This document shows positions 52,972 to 61,856 of a DNA stretch of 64,000 bases, piece after piece (the first letter of the stretch is position 1; every line of letters starts with the position of its first letter). This stretch comes from Cytobacillus luteolus (GTDB lineage Bacteria > Bacillota > Bacilli > Bacillales > Bacillaceae_L): the NCBI RefSeq assembly GCF_017873715.1, contig NZ_JAGGKM010000001.1, positions 806,001-870,000 on the forward strand. The letters are read 5' to 3'. Under the pieces are notes generated by a model that did not search any database, had not been told where the DNA came from, and saw nothing but the letters and a program-made list of their open reading frames with translations. The translations under genes and the position numbers were made by a program.

Positions 52972-53640
52972 ATGTTAAAAGATGAAAAGGCAATTGTGGT
53001 TTTTAGTGGTGGACAAGATAGTACAACTTGCTTGTTTTGGGCACTACAAACCTTTAAAGAAGTTGAGGTTGTGACTTTTAATTATAATCAACGACATAAA
53101 CAAGAGATTGAGTGTGCAAAGGCGATAGCAGATGAACTCAATGTTAGGCACCATCTGTTAGACATGCAACTGTTAAATCAGCTTGCTCCGAATGCATTAA
53201 CTCGTGATGATATAGAGATTAAAGAAGGGGAGAATGGAGAATTACCTTCAACCTTTGTACCAGGTCGTAATTTGATTTTCTTATCATTTGCAGCTGTGTT
53301 AGCAAGCCAGGTTGGTGCTAAGCACATCATTACTGGGGTATGTGAAACAGACTTTAGTGGATATCCAGATTGTCGAGATGCTTTTGTAAAATCTCTCAAT
53401 GTATCAATTAATCTTTCAATGGATAAGCAGTTTGTGATTCATACGCCACTGATGTGGTTGGATAAGGCAGAAACATGGAAGTTAGCTGATGAATTAGATG
53501 CACTTGATTTTGTGCGTGAAAAAACACTTACTTGTTATGAAGGTGTAATCGGGGATGGTTGTGGGGAGTGCCCCGCATGTAAGTTAAGAAAAAATGGATT
53601 AGACAACTACCTTACTTCACGTGAAAGGAATGAATTATGA
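52972..53640 (+). CDS. queC: 7-cyano-7-deazaguanine synthase QueC
   Basis: The PP-loop [16 protein letters not shown] binds ATP, and the C-terminal zinc ligands [13 protein letters not shown] complete the QueC signature. It converts 7-carboxy-7-deazaguanine to preQ0 with ammonia and ATP. At 222 residues it is of usual size. ATG 52972 follows AAGGAG; the earlier in-frame start lies inside the riboswitch terminator. The downstream queD overlaps its stop codon (ATGA), so the operon is queC-queD-queE. Confidence 0.97.
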   Translation: MLKDEKAIVVFSGGQDSTTCLFWALQTFKEVEVVTFNYNQRHKQEIECAKAIADELNVRHHLLDMQLLNQLAPNALTRDDIEIKEGENGELPSTFVPGRNLIFLSFAAVLASQVGAKHIITGVCETDFSGYPDCRDAFVKSLNVSINLSMDKQFVIHTPLMWLDKAETWKLADELDALDFVREKTLTCYEGVIGDGCGECPACKLRKNGLDNYLTSRERNEL

Positions 53641-54128
53641 TGACGAATGATTTCTTTGGTTTTCGAATTGTAGAAAATCTTCAAAAGATGGATAAAGATA
53701 TCAAAAAGAGTGAACTACAATACCATAAAAAGCGCGTGTTAGTAAGTAAGGAATTTACATTTGATGCGGCTCATCACCTTCATTGTTATGAGGGGAAATG
53801 CAAGAATCTACATGGGCATACGTACAAAGTAGTGTTTGGGATTAGTGGTTTTGTAGATGAGATTGGCCTTGTAATTGATTTTGGTGATATAAAAGAGATT
53901 TGGAAAAAGGAAATTGAAATCTACCTTGACCATCGTTATCTAAATGAAACGTTACCTAAAATGAATACAACTGCGGAAAATATGGTTGTTTGGATCTATG
54001 AGAAGATGATGGAGTCTTTAAACAAGAGATCTGAACAATATAACGGAGTCAGAGTTGAATTTGTTCGTTTATATGAAACACCTACGAGTTATGCAGAGGT
54101 AAGACGGGAGTGGATGGAAGTTGAGTAA
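53637..54128 (+). CDS. queD: 6-carboxy-5,6,7,8-tetrahydropterin synthase QueD
   Basis: The zinc-binding His of [15 protein letters not shown] and [11 protein letters not shown], the catalytic Cys in the [12 protein letters not shown] segment, and DHRYLNE are all present. The enzyme forms 6-carboxytetrahydropterin from dihydroneopterin triphosphate. An N-terminal extension of ~35 residues precedes the T-fold core, as in other Bacillus QueD proteins I recall. It starts at the ATGA overlap with queC and overlaps queE by 8 bp. Confidence 0.96.
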   Translation: MMTNDFFGFRIVENLQKMDKDIKKSELQYHKKRVLVSKEFTFDAAHHLHCYEGKCKNLHGHTYKVVFGISGFVDEIGLVIDFGDIKEIWKKEIEIYLDHRYLNETLPKMNTTAENMVVWIYEKMMESLNKRSEQYNGVRVEFVRLYETPTSYAEVRREWMEVE

Positions 54129-54849
54129 AGTACCCGTTATGGAGATATTTGGACCGACGATCCAAGGAGAAGGAATGGTCATTGGCCAAAAGACGATGTT
54201 TGTAAGAACGGCAGGTTGTGATTATTCTTGCTCATGGTGTGATTCTGCCTTTACGTGGGATGGAACTGGTAAAGAGATGACCAAGCAAATGGAAGCAGAA
54301 GAGATTTGGAATGAACTTACATCACTTGGTGGGGAAGGTTTTTCGTTTGTTACCATTTCAGGAGGAAATCCGGCACTATTGAAAAATTTGAGTTTCTTAA
54401 TTGATCTATTAAAATCAAACAATATAAAAATTGGTCTTGAAACACAGGGAAGCAAGTGGCAGGATTGGTTTTTACAAATTGATGAATTAACCCTTTCTCC
54501 TAAGCCACCTAGTTCAGGGATGGTAACGGATTTTGAAGCTCTTGACATGATTATTAACAATCTATCTGAAGGACAAACAACACAGAATACGAGTTTAAAA
54601 GTGGTTGTTTTTGATGATGAAGATTACAACTATGCGAAAAAAGTCCACCATCGTTATCCTCACATTCCCTTCTTCCTACAGGTGGGAAATGAAAATAATA
54701 AAACAAGTGATAACCTGAAGTTAGTATCACTGTTATTGCAGAAATATGAATGGTTAATTAATAAGACAATGCTAGATCATGAGTGTAAAGACGTAAAGGT
54801 TTTACCTCAACTTCATACCTATATTTGGGGAAATAAGCGTGGAGTCTAG
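54121..54849 (+). CDS. queE: 7-carboxy-7-deazaguanine synthase QueE (radical SAM)
   Basis: The N-terminus reads EIFGPTIQGEG, the QueE substrate-binding motif, followed by the radical-SAM cluster motif CDYSCSWCD (CxxxCxxC). TISGGNPAL and LSPKPPSSGM follow. It rearranges 6-carboxytetrahydropterin to 7-carboxy-7-deazaguanine. The TTG start at 54121 overlaps queD. queF, which usually completes the B. subtilis-type operon, is not found in the window. Confidence 0.96.
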   Translation: MSKVPVMEIFGPTIQGEGMVIGQKTMFVRTAGCDYSCSWCDSAFTWDGTGKEMTKQMEAEEIWNELTSLGGEGFSFVTISGGNPALLKNLSFLIDLLKSNNIKIGLETQGSKWQDWFLQIDELTLSPKPPSSGMVTDFEALDMIINNLSEGQTTQNTSLKVVVFDDEDYNYAKKVHHRYPHIPFFLQVGNENNKTSDNLKLVSLLLQKYEWLINKTMLDHECKDVKVLPQLHTYIWGNKRGV

Positions 54850-54931
54850 CTTTCATTAAAAGGTGTGATTACTTAACAAAGGAAAGGTGATATTAAAGTT
54901 CGTCTATTGATTTGCGAAAGTGAGGATCTAT

Positions 54932-55591
54932 ATGAGAGTAATTGGAATCGATTTATCAGGGCCAAGTAATCATAAGGATACGGTTCTTACTGTTTTTGAA
55001 CAAAAGCAAAATGAACTGCAATTTGTTAAGTGGATGAGTAATATAAGTGATCAGGAAATCTTAACTGAGATTTATGAGCAAAGTCAATTAGATGAGGTTG
55101 TGATTGGAATCGATGCCCCCTTATCCTATGAGGACGGGGGAGGAGATAGGAAAGGTGATCGGGAACTAAGAAAGTTTATTGTATCTCTAGGAATGAAACC
55201 AGGGTCCATCATGCCGCCTACCTTAAATAGAATGGTGTATTTAACATTAAGAGGGATTAAACTTAGTAGAGAAATAGAGAACTTGAACGTCAAGTATCCA
55301 ATTTCTATAGTGGAAGTTCATCCAGGAGCGGTTATTGGCTCGAGACTATCAAAACAAGACATAGAAGTTGCATTAACTTACAAGCAAGTACGTTCAGCTA
55401 GAAGCTTTATTCGGACGTGGTTTACAGAGCAGAAACTTACTCAAATTCCTATTGAAATAGAAGAAGAAAGTCATTCCATTGATGCATGTGCAGCTGCTTT
55501 AGGTGCATGGCATTGGAAGGATCCTAAGTATAAACCTAAATGGATATTCAAAGCACAGCCTCCTCTTCATCCTTATGACTATTGTTGCTGA
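54932..55591 (+). CDS. DUF429 family protein (predicted nuclease)
   Basis: The RNase-H-like signature VIGIDLSGPS at the N-terminus, VVIGIDAPLSYEDGGGDR with the RELR-type block, and a final SIDACAAALGAWH segment match DUF429, an uncharacterised predicted nuclease family. GAGG lies 8 bases before ATG 54932. It follows queE by 82 bp without a clear terminator, so it could be read through from the que operon. Confidence 0.85.
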   Translation: MRVIGIDLSGPSNHKDTVLTVFEQKQNELQFVKWMSNISDQEILTEIYEQSQLDEVVIGIDAPLSYEDGGGDRKGDRELRKFIVSLGMKPGSIMPPTLNRMVYLTLRGIKLSREIENLNVKYPISIVEVHPGAVIGSRLSKQDIEVALTYKQVRSARSFIRTWFTEQKLTQIPIEIEEESHSIDACAAALGAWHWKDPKYKPKWIFKAQPPLHPYDYCC

Positions 55592-55731
55592 TTTGTAAAT
55601 GGAGAGATGGTCTATTGTGACTGTAACTAGAAAGCCAAAAGTGGTGTTGAATTCAGTTGGGCTATAAACACCATTTTAGATTTCAATAAAATATGCTAAA
55701 ATGATATTCCTTGGCAGGGGCACAAAAATAA

Positions 55732-55776
55732 ATGGGAAGTAGGAATCCTTATGCTTGATTCCTGCTTCCCATTATT
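55732..55776 (+). ncRNA. Small hairpin transcript candidate
   Basis: ATGGGAAGTAGGAATC / GATTCCTGCTTCCCAT is a long stem (one mismatch) with a 9-base loop, in a 466-bp gene-free interval, downstream of a TAAAAT -10-like box. No long T-run follows. It may be a terminator or a small RNA; support is weak. Confidence 0.35.
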
Positions 55777-55845
55777 TATTAGGAGTAGAATGTAATAGCT
55801 TTCCATATTCGGTAATGGAATTTAAGAAGAAAAGACTTTAACTAC

Positions 55846-55894
55846 CAAGAATTTTGACCCTACCTCTCCAGGTAGGTTTTTTTGTGACCCATCT
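55846..55894 (+). repeat. Direct repeat, right copy, with terminator
   Basis: CAAGAATTT...CCCTACCT-CTCC-AGGTAGG-TTTTTTTGTGACC matches 49791-49838. The hairpin with T-run (55858-55883) is a plausible terminator. It lies between the que block and comK. Confidence 0.8.
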
Positions 55895-55930
55895 CACACC
55901 AATCCACCCATTTTAAGTGACCTAAATCAC

Positions 55931-55950
55931 AAAATATGACAAAATATGAC
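55931..55950 (+). promoter_or_regulatory. Perfect 10-bp tandem repeat upstream of comK
   Basis: AAAATATGAC occurs twice in tandem, followed by a third related AAATTATTGA, ~110 bp before the comK start. This AT-rich block may bind regulators such as ComK itself, Rok or CodY, as the comK promoter of B. subtilis does; no exact ComK box is seen. Confidence 0.4.
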
Positions 55951-56057
55951 AAATTATTGAATGTTTAAGAATTACTATTCTAATATTTCATAATATTTTA
56001 TATAGTATAACTTGTAAGGTTAATTGAAAACTATTATCACTATAAGGAGAGTAGAAA

Positions 56058-56648
56058 ATGAAGATCAAAGAAAATTACTTAATAGGAGAAACAACACTTG
56101 CTTTGTTACCATTTGCGCATGAAACATTGCGAACCATGATCATTGATTTGAATGGAGTTTTTTATTGTTCAAGAAAACCGTTTCAGGTGGTAGACGATAG
56201 TTGCCAAGATGGGGGAGCTTCGTATGATGGTAGACGAAAAGCGATTAAGCGCTACACTGGCATTACGCAAAAAGTTCCTGCACCGATTAAAACACATGAT
56301 TACATCTATGCAGTTCCAACACATTCGCCAGAGCAATATGAATGCATTTGGATAATTGCTCATAACTTTATTGATGCTTACCCAGCCAATAATGGTGAAA
56401 AAACAATCATTAAATTTAAGGATGATAGCTATATCGAAGTTTCTAATGTGTCTTCTTCTATCATATTTAAGCAGTTAACGAGAACGTGCTTTGTTGCAGC
56501 AAGATTTTCTCCATCGAATCGATTTTCATTTTGGATTAACTCTACAGATGGAAGAATTACACGTTCACTTCCCGGGCATACACCACCTGTAAACTTAATA
56601 CTAGAAGAAAAAGAAGAAGAAAAAGAAAAAGAAGAGATTCACAATTAA
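56058..56648 (+). CDS. comK: Competence transcription factor ComK homologue
   Basis: The 196-residue protein aligns by eye with B. subtilis ComK: DLNGVFYCSRKPFQVVDDSC, GGASYDGRRKAIKRYTGI and KVPAPI match its VDRSC...GSSYAGRKAG and KPPIMV segments. ComK activates the DNA-uptake genes in competent Bacillus. The C-terminal tail is an acidic Glu/Lys run not found in B. subtilis ComK, which is important there for MecA-dependent degradation. AAGGAGAG precedes the ATG. The promoter region is AT-rich with direct repeats. It could be the ComK1 or ComK2 paralogue. Confidence 0.88.
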   Translation: MKIKENYLIGETTLALLPFAHETLRTMIIDLNGVFYCSRKPFQVVDDSCQDGGASYDGRRKAIKRYTGITQKVPAPIKTHDYIYAVPTHSPEQYECIWIIAHNFIDAYPANNGEKTIIKFKDDSYIEVSNVSSSIIFKQLTRTCFVAARFSPSNRFSFWINSTDGRITRSLPGHTPPVNLILEEKEEEKEKEEIHN

Positions 56649-56818
56649 AATTACATAGTTGCTTAAGAAAAAACGGACTACTCGCGAATTAAAGGTCAGC
56701 TTGAACGATAATTCTAGATTTGTACGTTTTTTTCCTTTGCTGATTCCATCCTTTGAAATATTTAAACTCTAACTCTTAACCGTGTTATACTATAAAAAAG
56801 AATTCGGAGTGATTTTTA

Positions 56819-57280
56819 ATGGAGCAAACATTACAATTAATTCTCAATGACCTAAAAGAACTGAAAGAAGGACAGCAAGAACTGAAAAAAGGATATCGAG
56901 GACTGCAAGAAGTACAGCTAGAATTGAAAGAAGGACAGCGAGGACTACAAGAAGTACAGCTAGAATTGAAAGAAGGACAGCGAGGACTGCAAGAAGTACA
57001 GCTAGAATTGAAAGAAGGACAGCGAGGACTGCAAGAAGTACAGCTAGAACTAAAAGAAGGACAGCAAGGACTACAGGGAGACGTTTCTAGTATTAAAGAT
57101 AATTTAATCAATGGTCTAGGACCATACTTTGAACACATTGAGAAACATATTGATGAAAGGACAGGAGAACTTAAAGATACACTAGAAGATCAACAAAGGA
57201 TCATTGATACTTTAGCGGCTCGTTCTGTGAAGCACGAAAGTGAAATAAAAGACCTTAAACACCTATTGAAGAACCAATAA
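56819..57280 (+). CDS. 14-residue-repeat coiled-coil protein (153 aa)
   Basis: Four near-identical 14-residue units, RGLQEVQLELKEGQ, sit between a helical N-terminus (LNDLKELKEGQQELKK) and a C-terminal coiled coil (LEDQQRIIDTLAARSVKHES). Fourteen residues are two heptads, so a continuous coiled coil is expected. No signal peptide or membrane helix is seen. It is similar in design, not sequence, to the 21-bp repeat gene at 3625-4140. GGAGTGAT precedes the ATG. Function unknown. Confidence 0.75.
   Translation: MEQTLQLILNDLKELKEGQQELKKGYRGLQEVQLELKEGQRGLQEVQLELKEGQRGLQEVQLELKEGQRGLQEVQLELKEGQQGLQGDVSSIKDNLINGLGPYFEHIEKHIDERTGELKDTLEDQQRIIDTLAARSVKHESEIKDLKHLLKNQ
56897..57064. repeat. 42-bp tandem repeat, four units
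   Basis: Four consecutive 42-bp units beginning CGAGGACTGCAAGAAGTACA, with one to a few base differences, encode the 14-residue repeats. The repeat number may vary among strains. Confidence 0.92.
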
Positions 57281-57393
57281 GGAGCGATTCCCCCTGTTTT
57301 TCATTATGCTTTTCACATCAACTTTGGTAACAAATAATGAACAACAAAGTTAGCCAGTCCTAAAACAAGGACTGACTTCATTTTATGCAATCT

Positions 57394-58209
57394 TTATTTA
57401 TTTACATCAAACAATTTTTCAACAACCCTATGTTCATTCTCATTAAATAAATTTTTTTGAATAATAGTATCTATTTGCTTATTCATATTCTTATCAAGCA
57501 TTTTTCCTTCTTCTTTATCTCCAACTAAGATCACTTTCTCAAATTTTTCATCTGCAATTTTTTTATCCAGCTTACTACCAAGACTTTTTATCCAGCGATA
57601 TTGATTTTCCTTCACACGATCTTCAAAGTGATCCACTTGGTTAGCACTTTTCACTGCTTTACCCCCCATGCTTGAATTAACATGGGAAGGACCTTCATTC
57701 TTTCTCCAATCATCAAACACTAGATCAACTTCAATCGTTTCTGAGCCTTCCAAATGGGCAAAGTTGGTTTTGAGGATTTTTACTTGATTTTGCTGCATGA
57801 GTATTAAAGCTGTTAAGGGATATTGTTTATGCAATTCAGTCAGTTGGTCTAATACAGGTCTCTCTTCCCAATAAAACCTAGTTTCAACGGGAACCTGTAA
57901 TTCAAAGACTTCCCAAACACCACTATCCTCAGAAGCAAAAATGACAATCCCACGCGGCCGTTTTCTTCCTAAGTTCTCAATATACTTTTCTACTTTCTGA
58001 CGAATTGAATGTAGACGTTTCAGCTCTTCCTCACTACTAACCTTCAAATATTCTTCTAATCTATTAAATCCAGTTTTCAAGGCAATCTTCCACTTACCGT
58101 CCTGCTGTTCTTGATCTCTTCGATCTGTGTTTAAATATAACGATAACATCTTATCTGGTTTTTGCAGAATCAAATTTCGTAATTTGGCAATTCTTTCCTG
58201 ATAAATCAT
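57394..58209 (-). CDS. VLRF1 / aeRF1-type release-factor-like protein
   Basis: The 271-residue protein starts with the segment SLYLNTDRRDQEQQDGKWK and has RPRGIVIFASEDSGVWEVF, typical of VLRF1/eRF1-like proteins in Bacillus. It contains an SSMGG (residues ~180-184) in a loop before a helix, which may correspond to the GGQ-like region of this family; GGQ itself is absent. The C-terminal half (KFEKVILVGDKEEG) resembles the eRF1 domain 2/3 fold. Such proteins are proposed to act on ribosomes. AGGAGG precedes the ATG. Confidence 0.72.
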   Translation of the reverse strand: MIYQERIAKLRNLILQKPDKMLSLYLNTDRRDQEQQDGKWKIALKTGFNRLEEYLKVSSEEELKRLHSIRQKVEKYIENLGRKRPRGIVIFASEDSGVWEVFELQVPVETRFYWEERPVLDQLTELHKQYPLTALILMQQNQVKILKTNFAHLEGSETIEVDLVFDDWRKNEGPSHVNSSMGGKAVKSANQVDHFEDRVKENQYRWIKSLGSKLDKKIADEKFEKVILVGDKEEGKMLDKNMNKQIDTIIQKNLFNENEHRVVEKLFDVNK

Positions 58210-58325
58210 AGATTGAATACCTCCTATATGATGATTTATTATGTTTTTCCACTAAAAGGTCTTAGATAAACATACTGAACCTAAATATTTGATAGGTAAC
58301 ACCTCTTATCAGTTGCCAAGTATGC

Positions 58326-58350
58326 AAAAAAAGCGTCCCTTAAGGACGCT
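58326..58350 (-). terminator. Terminator of the DUF420 gene
   Basis: On the minus strand, GCGTCC-ttaag-GGACGC is followed by TTTTTTT, 20 bp after the stop codon. Confidence 0.88.
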
Positions 58351-58370
58351 TACTCTCTCAAACTATTCAC

Positions 58371-58916
58371 TTAATAATATGGTGAAATCATCACGTAAAT
58401 AAGTACTCCTGTTAAGCTTACATATAACCATAAGGGCATGGTCCACCTAGCAATTTTTTTATGTCGCTCGTTTTCCATATTCCAAGCTCTTGCAACCGAG
58501 GTTAATGCAAGTGGAACAATAATGGCTGCCAATAGAATATGTGTGATTAAGATAAAATAATAAATAAAGGCTATTAATCCTGTACCACCGAATGGTGTTG
58601 ACTCAGCTATATAATGATATGTCGTGTAGGTGAGCAGGAAGAGTGCTGTAGTTGTAAAAGCTGCATAAATAAAGCGACGGTGTACTTGTACATTTTTCTT
58701 AAGAATGGCAATAAGTGCTCCAACAAGAAATAGAAATGTGAAGCTATTAAAAATGGCATTCAGTAAAGGTAGAATAGTAGGATCAAAAGCAGTAAAATTC
58801 TCTACTCCTGGTATCCCCGCTAAAATAAAGATTACACTATTCAGAAGTATTGTCGTAACAATAATAAACGGTTTGTAATTTCTCTTTTTTCCTAATTGCT
58901 TCTCATCATAGTTCAT
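58371..58916 (-). CDS. DUF420 membrane protein (YozB/CtaM-like)
   Basis: The 181-residue protein has about five transmembrane helices with conserved His residues (NVQVHRRFIYAA, YTTYHYIAE, LITHILLAAI, ENERHKKIARW). This matches DUF420; B. subtilis YozB and S. aureus CtaM belong here, and CtaM is needed for heme A-containing oxidase maturation. No cta gene is adjacent. The ATG at 58916 has only a weak upstream ribosome binding site (GAAAGTAGG). Confidence 0.87.
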   Translation of the reverse strand: MNYDEKQLGKKRNYKPFIIVTTILLNSVIFILAGIPGVENFTAFDPTILPLLNAIFNSFTFLFLVGALIAILKKNVQVHRRFIYAAFTTTALFLLTYTTYHYIAESTPFGGTGLIAFIYYFILITHILLAAIIVPLALTSVARAWNMENERHKKIARWTMPLWLYVSLTGVLIYVMISPYY

Positions 58917-59105
58917 TGATTTACCTACTTTCTATATGAATCAAGTTTTATTATAATACAATTTACATAATAGATAACTTATTTTTTACATAGTATTATT
59001 ATTAAATAATGGAATTTAAGTATATGCATATAGATTACCTTTGAATTTGAATGCTCGTAAAACTTTAAAACTTAAAGTATTTTATAAACAAAGAGGAGAG
59101 TTATT

Positions 59106-59576
59106 ATGGAAGTAGTATATTTGGCAGGTGGATGTTTATGGGGAGTCCAAGCTTTTATAAAAACATTACCTGGTGTTACGTTTACAGAAGCGGGGAGAGC
59201 TAATGGAACAAGTCCTACACTTGAGGGTGATTATGATGGGTACGCGGAGTGTGTAAAAACAGAATTTGATCCGACGGTTGTAACAATCAGTGAATTAATG
59301 GGGTATTTATTTGAAATCATTGATCCATACAGTTTAAATAAACAAGGCCAGGACGTTGGCGAGAAGTATAGAACAGGAGTATATAGTGAAAAGCCTCAAC
59401 ACTTAAAAGAGGCGAAGGCGTTTCTTAGTGAGAGGGATGATTATGACCTTATAGTAGTTGAAGTACTGCCTCTTACAAACTATGTTATAAGTGCAGAAGA
59501 ACATCAAGATCGATTAGCTAGATGTCCAGATGATTATTGTCATATTCCAGAAGAAATATTAAATAGATATAAGTAA
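59106..59576 (+). CDS. Peptide methionine sulfoxide reductase MsrA-like protein
   Basis: The 156-residue protein has the MsrA active-site block as LAGGCLWGVQAF; the catalytic Cys is kept, while the usual GCFWG Phe is Leu. It continues with LFEIIDPYSLNKQGQDVGEKYRTGVY, the family's substrate-pocket region. It is shorter than typical MsrA and may be a divergent paralogue. AGAGGAG precedes the ATG. It reduces methionine-S-sulfoxide if active. No msrB partner is adjacent. Confidence 0.85.
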   Translation: MEVVYLAGGCLWGVQAFIKTLPGVTFTEAGRANGTSPTLEGDYDGYAECVKTEFDPTVVTISELMGYLFEIIDPYSLNKQGQDVGEKYRTGVYSEKPQHLKEAKAFLSERDDYDLIVVEVLPLTNYVISAEEHQDRLARCPDDYCHIPEEILNRYK

Positions 59577-59686
59577 GTGGTATAACTACATAAGAAAGAA
59601 ATTCAAGACTATCTAATCAAGCAGACACTTTTAATAGGGAGTAATGAATTATTACAATGAAGTTTTAGTATGTGGAGGTTGTTTTG

Positions 59687-60229
59687 GTGGTCAATGTAGA
59701 TATTAGAAGACCTAGGATTGAGGATAGAGAGCAATTAATAGATTTTTTTAAAATTGTGATTATAGATACATTTACTAAAGAAGGCATTGGAGAGAAATTG
59801 GATGATATTAGGGATGAAATTAAAGTAAAAGAAAAATATTTAGAAAGTGACTTTTCTAGCAACGGTGAAAAACGCTTTTTTTTGATAGCTTTGGATGATA
59901 GAACTGGTAAGATTATTGGTTCAATTGAGTTTGGACCAACAAGTAATCTTATTATCAATTGTACAAACGAACAATTCAAAGAGCTAATGGAGGTTGGTAC
60001 AGTTTTTGTTCATCCAGACTACCAAAGGATTGGCGTAGGGAATTTGCTACTGAACAAGATGTATGCTATTTTGCAAAATAAAGGGATAGAGGAATTTTGT
60101 TTAGATAGTGGGTATAGTAATGCTCAACATATCTGGAGAAAGAAATTTGGAGAACCTGATTACTGGTTAAAGGATTATTGGGGCAAAGGGTATGATCATA
60201 TGATATGGAAAATCAAATTGAGCAAATAA
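59687..60229 (+). CDS. GNAT family N-acetyltransferase
   Basis: The 180-residue protein starts VDIRRPRIEDREQLIDF and has the GNAT core strand KIIGSIEFGP and the acetyl-CoA loop VGTVFVHPDYQRIGVGNLLLNKM. The acceptor substrate is unknown. GTG 59687 is best spaced from GGAGG at 59674-59678; a TTG one codon upstream is the alternative. It is convergent with the Mrp-type operon, with a palindromic element between. Confidence 0.8.
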   Translation: MVNVDIRRPRIEDREQLIDFFKIVIIDTFTKEGIGEKLDDIRDEIKVKEKYLESDFSSNGEKRFFLIALDDRTGKIIGSIEFGPTSNLIINCTNEQFKELMEVGTVFVHPDYQRIGVGNLLLNKMYAILQNKGIEEFCLDSGYSNAQHIWRKKFGEPDYWLKDYWGKGYDHMIWKIKLSK

Positions 60230-60235
60230 AACAGA

Positions 60236-60293
60236 GGGACGGATCTTATGTTTCTATCGTTTAACTTAACGAAGCAAATATAAGATCCGTCCC
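60236..60293. repeat. Inverted repeat of a second family between convergent genes
   Basis: GGGACGGATCTTAT...ATAAGATCCGTCCC is a 14-bp perfect dyad (arms continue imperfectly through TTTC/GAAG). It lies 7 bp after the GNAT stop and 7 bp after the end of the antiporter operon. It is a likely bidirectional terminator. Confidence 0.88.
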
Positions 60294-60300
60294 CGTGTTT

Positions 60301-61854
60301 TTAAACCATCAATAACAACAATATTATTAATGTGGTAGCTGCCCATACCAAATATCTACTTAACCTTCCATCATGATAATTACTTAACTTATTGCCTGTA
60401 GCTACAAAAAGTTTAGCTATTCCTCGATAAATATCAAAGTGTAGAAGTCTCTCATAGTTCTTCACTAAATATTTCTTTAGTAAAATAAAAACAGCTATTG
60501 ACCAGAGAATGGACTTAATCCCACTTAACATATGCTTTGTATCGAAATAGTTAATATCCACATGAATATTCGATACATACTCTAACAGAAAAGGATTAAT
60601 ACCAATTACTATCATCAATAGAGCTAAAATACCCATTCCTACCTGCATACTGAAGGCTGGCTTTTTTTCTACGATAATCGTGCTCTTTTTAAAAAATGCA
60701 TAATAGATAAATTTTAAAAACATGAGAGAAGTCCCAAAACTCATCAGGTTAAAACCCCAAGTTAAAAATGGGTCATGTATAGCATCTTTAATAATGGTTT
60801 TACTCATATATCCATTAAAAAAAGGAACTCCAGTTATTCCGAGAATTGCAACCAATGTTGCTATCAAAGTAACAGGAAGTTTTCTGCGAATGCTCGCTAA
60901 ATTTTCAAAAGTATCCTTCCCTGTTGTATAAATGACAACTCCCACTGCCATAAATAATACAGTTTTATATAATATGTGATTCACCAGGTGAAACATTGCT
61001 CCTGCTATTCCATCTTCGCTACCAATACTAATACCAACAATCATAAAACCAACCTGTACCATAATGGAATAGCTTAAAAATTTACGAACTTGGTACGCCC
61101 TTAAGGCCATTACAATTCCAAATAAAGCCGAAATAACACCGGCATAAGCTAACATTTTTATACCGGGTAGTAGAAGGGCCATGACGTATACTCCCACTTT
61201 TGTCGTATAGATTGACAAGACGACTGCAACATAAAAAGGTGCTTTGCTGTAAGCGGGAGGCATCCACGTATGGAAGCCGACAAAGGCTAATTTTACGGCT
61301 ATTGCAATCATAACAAAAGGGATTCCAGCCTCTATAGCATTCAACGATAAACTACCTGTAGCTGAATACTGTAAAAAGATTGCCCATAATAAACTTAAGC
61401 TACCTGCAACGTGCATTAGAAAATAATAATACCCCGTTTTTTTAGTAAAATCACTTGTCATTAGAATAAGAAAAGATGAGCTAATGGTCATTAACTCCCA
61501 AAAAATATAGAGAGTAAACAGATCACCGGCAAAAGCCACAGTCAGGGCACTACCAATAAACATAAATATTAATCTTAAATTAGCCCGAGAACATATCGTC
61601 ATTGAATAAATGACAGCAGCCAAGCCACCTACCGCAAAAATGAATCCTGTTAGTTTGCTGAGATTATCTACTTTTAAAGGAACTAAAGTGTACTTAAGAA
61701 AATCCAGTTGAAAACTGTAACCAGGTAGTAAATAAAAAGTAATAATTAGGGCTCCTACAGTAATAAGCAAAGAAATGATGTATTTAATTTTATAATTAAG
61801 AGGTAAGAGTAAGAGTAAAGCACCTAGTATATATAAAAGACCTGGAGTAATCAT
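60301..61854 (-). CDS. Second MrpD/NuoM-like proton-conducting antiporter subunit (D')
   Basis: The 517-residue protein has about 14 transmembrane helices. The conserved acidic helix LFTLYIFWELMTISS and the Lys helices IAVKLAFVGFHTWMPPAYSKAP and HILYKTVLF are those of the NuoL/M/N-MrpA/D superfamily. It is distinct from the adjacent MrpD but clearly homologous. Its place after mrpD is where mrpE (MnhE) normally lies. AGGAGG is 6 bases before ATG 61854; it starts 2 bp after the mrpD stop. It is the last gene of the operon in this direction. Confidence 0.88.
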   Translation of the reverse strand: MITPGLLYILGALLLLLPLNYKIKYIISLLITVGALIITFYLLPGYSFQLDFLKYTLVPLKVDNLSKLTGFIFAVGGLAAVIYSMTICSRANLRLIFMFIGSALTVAFAGDLFTLYIFWELMTISSSFLILMTSDFTKKTGYYYFLMHVAGSLSLLWAIFLQYSATGSLSLNAIEAGIPFVMIAIAVKLAFVGFHTWMPPAYSKAPFYVAVVLSIYTTKVGVYVMALLLPGIKMLAYAGVISALFGIVMALRAYQVRKFLSYSIMVQVGFMIVGISIGSEDGIAGAMFHLVNHILYKTVLFMAVGVVIYTTGKDTFENLASIRRKLPVTLIATLVAILGITGVPFFNGYMSKTIIKDAIHDPFLTWGFNLMSFGTSLMFLKFIYYAFFKKSTIIVEKKPAFSMQVGMGILALLMIVIGINPFLLEYVSNIHVDINYFDTKHMLSGIKSILWSIAVFILLKKYLVKNYERLLHFDIYRGIAKLFVATGNKLSNYHDGRLSRYLVWAATTLIILLLLMV

Positions 61855-61856
61855 CC

